A stretch of DNA of 5,099 nt, taken from positions 1 to 5,099 of the forward strand of contig JAUWNQ010000053.1 of the NCBI GenBank assembly GCA_030612565.1, read 5' to 3'. This document shows, piece by piece, positions 1-5,099 of the stretch. The translations under genes and the position numbers were made by a program. The notes below the pieces were generated by a model. The model made no database searches. It had not been told where the DNA came from and saw only the letters and a program-made list of their open reading frames with translations. Each line of letters begins with the position of its first letter. Position 1 is the first letter of the stretch. Source of the DNA: Candidatus Bipolaricaulota bacterium. Lineage in GTDB: Bacteria; Bipolaricaulota; Bipolaricaulia; UBA7950; UBA9294.

Positions 1-108
1 ATCCTGTGTGCACAGGGTGACGTAGTACGCGCCGGATCGGCCGTAATCGTATCCTCGTAGGCGAATGCTGCGCCGGTGGTGCCGTTCTCTGCCCGAGGCC
101 GCCATCAT
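1..108 (-). CDS. REP-associated tyrosine transposase (RAYT, Y1 / IS200-like), N-terminal fragment
   Basis: This is a partial gene: 36 codons are visible and it continues past the left edge. The peptide begins MMAASGRERH and contains RRSIRLRGYDYGRSGAYYV followed by TLCTQD. That pattern (basic RRSIRL, then GYDY, then GAYYVTLCTQ as the first beta strand) is the characteristic start of RAYT-type Y1 transposases, single-strand DNA nucleases of the HUH class that act on REP palindromes. Classical IS200 TnpA starts differently. The HUH motif and catalytic tyrosine would lie outside the window, so activity cannot be judged. The start ATG (108-106) overlaps the hsdM stop TGA (107-105) as ATGA. A GGAGA element at 122-118, nine bases upstream, favours the first of two tandem ATGs. 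The gene is therefore probably co-transcribed and translationally coupled with hsdM. Family assignment rests on motif recall over a short stretch, but the match is distinctive. Confidence 0.8.
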   Translation of the reverse strand, partial: MMAASGRERHHRRSIRLRGYDYGRSGAYYVTLCTQD

Positions 109-2171
109 TCCCGCATTTCTCCAATCATCTCCATGATCTCGCGTTCCACCTTCTCGATATCCGCCTCGATCTCCTCTAGCGGTCGCGGCGGCTCGTAGGT
201 GTAGAAGTAGCGGTTGAAGTTGATCTCGTAGCCGATGATGCCGACTTGGCCATCCTTGGCGTCCCGTTTGGATTCGTCGATCCACGCACCCGGAACGTGC
301 GGCTTTACTTCCCGCTCGAAGAAGTCCTCTGCCGATTCGGAGAGCGGGACATTCTCGGTGTCGCGAAGGTTGCTGTCAGGCTCGGGATTGCCCTTCTTGT
401 CGAGACAGATCGCCGTCGTTCCATCCCGTTCGGAGAGCGCATTGAGGATCGCTTTCGTCAGCGAAGCTTCCAGCTTCAGCTGGTGTTTCGCTGCTGCTTC
501 CTTCAGTGTCTTCTCGAAGCTCGGTCGATCCTTGAACAGGGTCTCCGGAAGGCTGTGGAGCATGTCGAGTATCCTCTCTTGCTGCCTGCGGCCCAGTTCT
601 TCTTCCCGTGCCTTCACCTCGGGATTTCGCTTCTTGCTCTCTGCGAGCCGTTGGAACGCCCGTTCATCGCGGAGGCGTTCAATCCGCTCGGATGAGGCTT
701 GGAAGTTGAGTTGGAGCGAACGTTCAACTGTGACGTGTCGATAGCCGAAGTGGGTGGTGCGGAAGATCTTCGAGTACTCTCCCTCCTCGAATGAGCGCAG
801 GATCTCCACTATCTCGGCCGCCTTCTCCGGCGGGATCGTGCGCCGCTTGTTGCCCAGGCTCTTTCGCATCGGGACCCAGAACGAGGTTGCATCGATCAGC
901 TGCACCTTACCTCGCCGCTCCGGGGCCTTGCGGTTGGTGAGCACCCAGACGTAGGTAGCGATCCCGGTGTTGTAGAACATCTGCTCGGGGAGCGCGACAA
1001 GCGCCTCCAGCCAGTCGTTCTCCAGGATCCATCGCCGGATCTCTGACTCGCCGGAACCGGCTCCGCCGGTGAACAGGGGCGACCCGTTCATGATGATCGC
1101 CACACGGGAACCGCCTTCCGAGATCGACTTCATGTGGAAAAGCATGTGCTGGAGGAAGAGGAGCTGTCCGTCGGAGATGCGGGGTAGTCCTGCGCTGAAG
1201 CGGCCGGCGCTGCCGCGCTCGTGCTCTGCGTTTACCGCCTCCTGATCCATCTTCCAATCCTTGCCGTACGGGGGATTGGTGATCATGTAGTCGAACCGGT
1301 GCTGTTCGTGCCTATCGTTGGATAACGTGCTCCCGTAGGCGATGTTCTCCGCATCGCGTCCGTCGGACGACTTCATGAACAGGTCGGACTTGCAGATGGC
1401 GAACGTCTCCGGATTCACTTCCTGACCGAAGAGGTGGATGTCCGCCTTGGGATTGATCGGCGCCTTGACCAGTTCCCCGCCCTTGCCGATCCCGGCCCTG
1501 ATGTGTTCCTTGGTGATCGTCAGCATTCCACCCGACCCACAGCACGGGTCGTAGACCATGCGGACGACTCCTTTGCCCTGAATACGCGCTTCGTCGCCGG
1601 CAAGCATCAGGTCAACCATCAGATGCACAACGTCACGTGGAGTGAAGTGCTCACCGGGATTCTCGTTGAGGGCCTCGTTGAACTTGCGGATCAGCTCCTC
1701 GAAGATCGTCCCCATCGTTGCGTTGTCGACAACGTTCGGATGGAGATCGACGTTCTTGAACCGCTCGAGGACCTTGAACAGGAGCCCGGCTTCATCGAGC
1801 TTGCTGATTGTGTTATCAAAGTCGAACTTCTCCACCACCTCGCGCATGTTGTCGCTGAACCCGGCGATGTAGTTGCGTAGGTTGGCTGCCACGTTGGACG
1901 CATCCGCAAGGAGCTTTTCAAAGTCGTACTGAGAAGTGTTGTAGAACGCGAATCCCGATGCGTTTCGGAGAAGCTGATCAGGATTCTCCAGCCTGTCCTT
2001 GTACTCCGCGTTGATGCACAGCACCTCGACCCTCGTCGGCGCAAGCACACAATCCAGTCGCCGAAGAACGGTAAGCGGCAGGATGACGTCCTGATACTTG
2101 CCCCGCTTGAACACGTCGCGAATCAAATCCGCGACCCCCCAGATGAAGCTGACGATTTCACTGTGGTTCAT
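105..2171 (-). CDS. hsdM: Type I restriction-modification system, N6-adenine DNA methyltransferase subunit (HsdM), long form
   Basis: HsdM transfers a methyl group from S-adenosylmethionine to N6 of adenine in a bipartite site chosen by HsdS; with HsdR the complex also cleaves unmodified DNA in the cytoplasm. The 688-residue protein has an HsdM N-terminal helical domain (about 5-145), then the N6-methyltransferase core (about 150-480). The core shows GEHFTPRDVV (173-182, motif X region), the SAM-binding motif I YDPCCGSGGM (207-216), an acidic residue in GQEVNPE (249-255) and the catalytic motif IV TNPPYG (298-303). All key residues look intact. It is longer than EcoKI HsdM (about 529 residues) because of a C-terminal region with a charged helical stretch (about 495-580), GYEINFNRYFY (647-657) and PLEEIEADIEKVEREI (664-679, probable coiled coil), features known from long-form type I methyltransferases. 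The start lacks a strong Shine-Dalgarno, having only GGA-type elements upstream, but MNHSEIVSFIWGVADL is a typical HsdM N-terminus. hsdS and hsdR are not in the window. Confidence 0.95.
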   Translation of the reverse strand: MNHSEIVSFIWGVADLIRDVFKRGKYQDVILPLTVLRRLDCVLAPTRVEVLCINAEYKDRLENPDQLLRNASGFAFYNTSQYDFEKLLADASNVAANLRNYIAGFSDNMREVVEKFDFDNTISKLDEAGLLFKVLERFKNVDLHPNVVDNATMGTIFEELIRKFNEALNENPGEHFTPRDVVHLMVDLMLAGDEARIQGKGVVRMVYDPCCGSGGMLTITKEHIRAGIGKGGELVKAPINPKADIHLFGQEVNPETFAICKSDLFMKSSDGRDAENIAYGSTLSNDRHEQHRFDYMITNPPYGKDWKMDQEAVNAEHERGSAGRFSAGLPRISDGQLLFLQHMLFHMKSISEGGSRVAIIMNGSPLFTGGAGSGESEIRRWILENDWLEALVALPEQMFYNTGIATYVWVLTNRKAPERRGKVQLIDATSFWVPMRKSLGNKRRTIPPEKAAEIVEILRSFEEGEYSKIFRTTHFGYRHVTVERSLQLNFQASSERIERLRDERAFQRLAESKKRNPEVKAREEELGRRQQERILDMLHSLPETLFKDRPSFEKTLKEAAAKHQLKLEASLTKAILNALSERDGTTAICLDKKGNPEPDSNLRDTENVPLSESAEDFFEREVKPHVPGAWIDESKRDAKDGQVGIIGYEINFNRYFYTYEPPRPLEEIEADIEKVEREIMEMIGEMRE

Positions 2172-2198
2172 GAGGATAGATCCAACTCCGTTTGGCAG

Positions 2199-2227
2199 AG
2201 TCTAGTAAAACTGCTCGCGGTTCACAA
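2199..2227 (-). promoter_or_regulatory. Candidate sigma70-type promoter for hsdM
   Basis: On the minus strand a -35-like TTGTGA (2227-2222, four of six consensus bases) is separated by exactly 17 bases from a -10-like TAGACT (2204-2199, four of six). The -10 lies 27 bases upstream of the hsdM ATG, which would give a short leader of about 20 bases. The 73-nt gap here is the only real break between genes in the window, so an independent hsdM promoter is plausible. Matches of this quality also arise by chance, and the organism's sigma preferences are unknown. Confidence 0.35.
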
Positions 2228-2240
2228 ATCCTAAACAGAA

Positions 2241-2252
2241 GGGGTCAGGCAC
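2241..2252. repeat. GGGGTCAGGCAC motif, possible RAYT-associated repeat fragment
   Basis: The 12-mer GGGGTCAGGCAC (reverse GTGCCTGACCCC) sits exactly over the patatin stop codon, whose TGA is the centre of the minus-strand motif. From memory, GTGCCTGACCCC-like and GGTGTCTGACACC-like words recur in many environmental bacterial genomes alongside RAYT genes, and a RAYT begins at the left edge of this window. Only one copy is visible here and no paired inverted copy was found nearby, so this is a suggestion and not a demonstrated repeat. Confidence 0.3.
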
Positions 2253-3222
2253 TCCTCCCGTTGCCATCTTGCGAGAGTGCTTTTCTCCTCTCGATAAGGA
2301 GAGCGCGCAGCTTCGGGAGGGATTCTTCCATCGCTTGTTCGCCCGCACGGATCCCTTCGGCCGCCCTGAAGTAGGTCAATCCGCGTGGGAGGTCGGGACG
2401 GATGATCAGATCCGCCGGCCATAGGGTCAGCTTGAGATGTAGGATCTCCTGCTGGAAGATCGCCACCGCTTGATTGATGATGCTGTAAACCCCTGGTAGG
2501 GGACGTTCCTCCGACGGTCGAGTCTTGACCATGTTGTCCAGGAACTCGGTCAGACTCCCCGGAACCCAGGTCTGGTTAGTAACACCTTCGCGCAGTCCCT
2601 CCCCTAAACGCTCCCACAGGCCCTGCCGATCCGGGGTAGTGGGGTAAGGAATGGGAACGATGTCGACCCCGATTACAAGGTCCGCTCCAAGATCCCGGCA
2701 GAGGCGCACGGGCAACGGCTCCACCAGTCCGCCATCGACTAGAAGGCGCTTTCCAAAACGGACCGGGTGGAAGAGCCCCGGGATAGAGGAAGAGGCACGC
2801 ATGGCATCGGCCACCGACCCTCGGTCAAGGACCACCGCCTCCCCGGTGTTGATGTCACAACCAACCGCGGCGAACGGGATCGAAAGCTCATCAAAATGAA
2901 CGTCGCCGAGCAGGTGCTGCAGATACTTGCGAAACTCACTCCCCGAACTCAGCCCTGCACGGGGAAAGGTGGGGAGGAAGCTCCGCACCACCTTGGGAAG
3001 ATCCGTCTCCAGCCACTCCTTCTCGATCCGTTCCACCGAGATCCCGGCTGCATAGGCTCCGCCAACGCCCGCCCCGCTGCTCGAGCCCGCGACAGCAGAG
3101 ATGGGAATCCCTTCTGCTTCGAGAACCTTCAGCACGCCAGTATGCGCCGAGCCGCGTGCGCCTCCCGAGGCGAGGGCCAACCCGATCTTCACGCCTTCAA
3201 GATCGCTTTTTATTTCCTTCAC
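2245..3222 (-). CDS. Patatin-like phospholipase, RssA/NTE type
   Basis: This is a predicted serine lipid acyl hydrolase of the patatin family, 325 residues when started at the GTG at 3222-3220. Numbering from that start, the oxyanion-hole motif SGGARG is at 19-24, the nucleophile elbow GSSSG at 46-50 (Ser48 as GxSxG), and the dyad aspartate in DGG at 163-165. VIGVDIVP (about 183-190) and the C-terminal helical part also fit the RssA-like family. There is no signal peptide or obvious membrane span, so a cytosolic or peripheral membrane location is likely. The GTG start is preferred because AAGGAGGG (3235-3228) lies five bases upstream; a longer reading from a GTG at 3264 adds 14 residues without a comparable site. 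The start lies inside the end of the flippase-like gene, a 26-nt overlap that implies translational coupling. The natural substrate is unknown; phospholipid or lysophospholipid is the usual expectation. Confidence 0.9.
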   Translation of the reverse strand: MKEIKSDLEGVKIGLALASGGARGSAHTGVLKVLEAEGIPISAVAGSSSGAGVGGAYAAGISVERIEKEWLETDLPKVVRSFLPTFPRAGLSSGSEFRKYLQHLLGDVHFDELSIPFAAVGCDINTGEAVVLDRGSVADAMRASSSIPGLFHPVRFGKRLLVDGGLVEPLPVRLCRDLGADLVIGVDIVPIPYPTTPDRQGLWERLGEGLREGVTNQTWVPGSLTEFLDNMVKTRPSEERPLPGVYSIINQAVAIFQQEILHLKLTLWPADLIIRPDLPRGLTYFRAAEGIRAGEQAMEESLPKLRALLIERRKALSQDGNGRSA

Positions 3223-4341
3223 CCGGTCCCTCCTTGTGATTTCTCTTTTCGAACCAGTCAACACCAGAATGACCTAGATAAATAATGCCGACACCGACGA
3301 TGCATAAGGATGATAGCTTCTGTAAGAGGGAGAAGGCAACGGCCCCATCGATCGGCAATCCCATGATGCTGAAGACGGCGGCGTAGGCCCCTTCCATGAT
3401 TCCGATCCCCCCTGGGGTCAACCAGGAGAAGAGGGAGAAGACCGTGCTCAAAGCGAAGAAGAGGAGGAGTTCCCCGATGGAGAGGAGCCTTCCATAGGTG
3501 AAACCAAGGAAGACAAACGGGGCAAGCACGTTCATCCCAACCGAGAGGGTGAGAAGCCCAGCGGCCTTCACGCTCGCCCGGCTGTGACTCGATAAGGCCT
3601 CGTTGACCTCTCCTTCCACCTGGTTCAAGCTCTCCTCCACACGTTGCGTCCATCCCCAGCGGGGAAGATGCTGCAGGATGAACGCAACGGAACGCGACGC
3701 CCACGTCGCTCGACGAACGATCCCCATTACCAGGATCCCGCCCCCAGCAAGGGCCGCCCCGGCAAAGGCGATAATCCCCTGTTGAACGGCCGCGGGAATC
3801 GCGCTCGCTTTCAATCCGATGATCCCTCCCGCGAGGAGCAGGGTCGCGATGATGATCAAGTAGACGAGCCTCTCGATGAGGATCGTGGCGATAACCTCGT
3901 GACTGCGTCGCGTAAGCCCGTCGGAGGCGGAGAACACCCGCCCGGCTCGCCGCCAAGGTGAAAGGACGGTGTGAGGTAAGTGACTGCGTACGCTCCAGCC
4001 ATCACACGGAAGGTCCGCCAAAAGGAGTGCTCCACCCCATAAGAGCGAAGGAGCGTCCTCCATCCCTCGACTCCGAAGGAGAATCCAAGGAGGATAGTGA
4101 GGAGGAAGGTGAGGATTCCTCCTGCTCCGAGCGTGCTGATGCGGGCAAGGACGGCCATCGGTCGTGCGATCCAGACCATGGCGATCAACAAGGCAAGCCC
4201 GAAAAGGGCAGAGATGAGGAAGACCCGTCGCTTCTTCCCCAGGATCCTCCCCATTTGAACGCCGCCGAGGTCTCCCCAGGCACGCACCCTTTCCCAGACC
4301 ATCCCTGCGCAACGCTTCCACTGAGTCAATGAGGGTCCCAT
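3197..4341 (-). CDS. Flippase-like integral membrane protein (UPF0104 / lysylphosphatidylglycerol synthase TM family), interrupted by an apparent frameshift
   Basis: The two halves are in different frames and are clearly one gene. The first (4341 to about 3943) has a hydrophobic helix starting near residue 40, GWRTLLRSYGVEHSFWRTF and AYAVTYLTPSFHLGGEP. The second (from about 3940 to 3197) continues RVFSASDGL, ATILIERLVYLIIIATLLL and the family hallmark TPGGIGIMEGAYAAVF. The GGEP-x-R-x-F/Y junction is conserved in this family, so the break sits exactly where one codon loses a base. Restoring one base gives 381 residues with about seven to nine membrane spans, PGGIG at about 310-314 and a basic cytosolic tail. 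Members are fused to or neighbour lipid-modifying enzymes and are linked to lipid translocation, but no substrate can be named here. The ATG at 4341 lies 3 nt after the glycosyltransferase stop; the ATG at 4254 (352 residues) fits usual family length but has a poorer ribosome site. Because both halves keep good coding character, sequencing error or a recent mutation is likelier than old decay. Confidence 0.85.
3228..3235 (-). promoter_or_regulatory. Strong Shine-Dalgarno deciding the patatin GTG start
   Basis: The minus strand reads AAGGAGGG followed by five bases and then GTG (3222-3220). This near-perfect anti-16S match lies inside the coding sequence of the upstream flippase-like gene, near its 3' end. 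It identifies the internal GTG as the true patatin start over the upstream GTG at 3264, and makes coupled or independent initiation from the same mRNA likely. Confidence 0.8.
3938..3945 (-). other. Frameshift site within the flippase-like gene
   Basis: On the minus strand the codons GGC GGC GAG CCG (GGEP) end at 3943, and the downstream frame resumes as CGG GTG TTC (RVF) from 3940. Only two bases, GG at 3942-3941, lie between, so one base of a codon is missing. Inserting one base restores GGEP-x-RVF and joins both halves. The tract is G/C-only and repetitive (CCGGGCGGG), a typical place for indel errors or slippage. Confidence 0.8.
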
Positions 4342-4344
4342 CGG

Positions 4345-5085
4345 TTAGACTTCACCATTCCGGACGAAGAAGGAGAAGTAATCCGGCACGTTGGAGATCG
4401 GAATCCTCCACAGGTCCCTATTGAGCTTCCGCGCAGAGGTACACACGGCCAAGTCCTCCAGAAAGCGGACCTTTCCGGTCCGATGGAGCTTCAACCCCAA
4501 TTGTATGTCCTCGGAACGCTGGTAGTAATGACCATCCCGTGGAGATCGAAAACCACTGGCTTGGAAGAAGGCGTCCCGCCGCACTGCAAAGTTTGCCCCG
4601 GAGAACTGCGGCAGGCCCAGTGCGGTCGTCCCACGATGGTAGTTTGTCCCTATTCTCTCGAGGTACGGTATCAGACGATTGATACGCGGGTCGGGGGAAG
4701 ACCCACGCTTGAGATGAAATGGTCCGAACGCCCCGCACAGACTCGGATTATCCACAAACGCATGGTAGATCCGGGCTACCCAATCTGTTGGAACAATTGT
4801 GTCCGCATCGGTAGAGGCGATGATCTTCCCGTGTGCTGCTTCAAAGCCAGTTTGGCGAGCGCGGGCAATCCCGCGGTCCCTCTCCTCGATCACGTGTACC
4901 CCGAACGTCCGCGCGATGGAGGCGGTCGCGTCCTTCGACCCATTGTCGACCACAATCACCTCAAAATCGGGGAATGACTGCTGCCGCAAACTCTCCAAGC
5001 ATTCCCTAATTTCCTCTTCCTCATTGAGCGCCGGAATTACTACCGAGACCGTTTCATCCCTGACTTTATTCCTAGCTAGTTGCAT
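4345..5085 (-). CDS. Family 2 glycosyltransferase (GT-A fold)
   Basis: The 246-residue protein is a predicted cytosolic inverting glycosyltransferase that moves a sugar from a nucleotide-sugar donor to an unidentified acceptor, probably a lipid or an envelope glycan. The N-terminal nucleotide-binding strand is VSVVIPALNEEEEI (13-26), followed by VIVVDNGSKDAT (43-54). The metal-binding DXD-type motif is DAD (93-95, within STDADT). SGANFAVRRDAF (162-173) and the acceptor-side acidic pair ED (192-193, in SEDIQLGLKL) complete the GT2 pattern. No membrane span is present, so this is a soluble short-form enzyme, unlike dolichyl-phosphate synthases with C-terminal spans. The ATG at 5085-5083 follows a good Shine-Dalgarno, GAGAGG at 5096-5091, five bases upstream. 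It is the first visible gene of a tight unit with the flippase-like gene 3 nt downstream, which suggests that the sugar transfer serves a membrane lipid or glycolipid path. Donor and acceptor cannot be deduced. Confidence 0.92.
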   Translation of the reverse strand: MQLARNKVRDETVSVVIPALNEEEEIRECLESLRQQSFPDFEVIVVDNGSKDATASIARTFGVHVIEERDRGIARARQTGFEAAHGKIIASTDADTIVPTDWVARIYHAFVDNPSLCGAFGPFHLKRGSSPDPRINRLIPYLERIGTNYHRGTTALGLPQFSGANFAVRRDAFFQASGFRSPRDGHYYQRSEDIQLGLKLHRTGKVRFLEDLAVCTSARKLNRDLWRIPISNVPDYFSFFVRNGEV

Positions 5086-5090
5086 GGTAA

Positions 5091-5096
5091 CCTCTC
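5091..5096 (-). promoter_or_regulatory. Shine-Dalgarno of the glycosyltransferase
   Basis: GAGAGG on the minus strand is followed by five bases (TTACC) and the ATG at 5085-5083. It confirms the start codon close to the right edge. Too little upstream sequence remains to see a promoter or whether another operon gene precedes it. Confidence 0.7.
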
Positions 5097-5099
5097 AGC

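Noticed and set aside
235..744. Long plus-strand open frames opposite hsdM (also 246-695 and 1434-1880)
   Set aside because: They lie antisense to a fully convincing HsdM, have low-complexity Ser/Arg-rich or featureless translations, and show no domain signature; they are shadows of GC-rich coding sequence.
2172..2244. Rho-independent terminator between patatin and hsdM
   Set aside because: No stable GC hairpin followed by a T run is visible on the minus strand; only the weak near-palindrome GGATCTATCC near the hsdM start was found.
2245..3222. Patatin as a defence effector (CBASS CapV-like) next to the restriction genes
   Set aside because: No nucleotide cyclase or other CBASS gene is present, the protein resembles housekeeping RssA-type patatins, and it is coupled to the lipid genes upstream, not to hsdM.
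3220..3264. Longer patatin start at the GTG at 3264
   Set aside because: It adds 14 residues with no good ribosome site, whereas the GTG at 3222 has AAGGAGGG at ideal spacing and leads straight into the first patatin strand.
3856..3942. C-terminal tail of the first flippase frame after GGEP (GGCSPPPTGL...)
   Set aside because: It is out-of-frame reading past the frameshift, while the true continuation (RVFSASDGL) is in the neighbouring frame.
4483..4977. Plus-strand open frame opposite the glycosyltransferase, and a similar one at 3958-4332
   Set aside because: Both are antisense to recognisable genes and show no family motif; the second is Glu/Asp-rich only because it reads the complement of hydrophobic codons.

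Overview
The window is a compact bacterial-looking fragment, GC-rich by eye, in which every supportable gene is on the minus strand. Reading from right to left (5'->3' for the genes) it holds a family 2 glycosyltransferase (5085-4345), a multi-span flippase-like (UPF0104 / lysylphosphatidylglycerol-synthase TM family) membrane protein (4341-3197) that carries an apparent one-base frameshift near 3938-3945, a patatin-like phospholipase of the RssA type (3222-2245), a long-form type I restriction-modification methyltransferase HsdM (2171-105), and the first 36 codons of a REP-associated Y1 tyrosine transposase (RAYT) running off the left edge (108-1). The short spacers, strong Shine-Dalgarno sites (GAGAGG, AAGGAGGG) and GTG start point to a bacterium. 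The lineage cannot be fixed from the sequence alone; an uncultivated, metagenome-derived genome is a reasonable guess.

Right half (2245-5099): the glycosyltransferase, flippase-like protein and patatin form a tight unit, with a 3-nt gap between the first two and a 26-nt overlap between the last two. The likely theme is envelope lipid or glycolipid metabolism: a cytosolic sugar transferase, an integral membrane protein of a family tied to lipid handling or translocation, and a serine lipid hydrolase. The membrane-protein gene is interrupted between a clear N-terminal half (frame starting at 4341 or 4254) and a clear C-terminal half (frame ending at 3197); one missing base in a G/C-only tract restores a 381-residue protein.

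Left half (1-2244): a 73-nt intergenic gap separates the lipid unit from hsdM. It holds a plausible sigma70-type promoter for hsdM and, across the patatin stop codon, a GGGGTCAGGCAC motif of a kind I associate with RAYT-linked repeats. hsdM overlaps the RAYT start by ATGA, so the transposase gene is built into the restriction-modification operon instead of being a free insertion. hsdS and hsdR are not in the window and would be expected beyond the left edge.

No tRNA, rRNA, CRISPR array, complete insertion sequence or convincing terminator was seen. There is no gene-free stretch longer than 300 bases.
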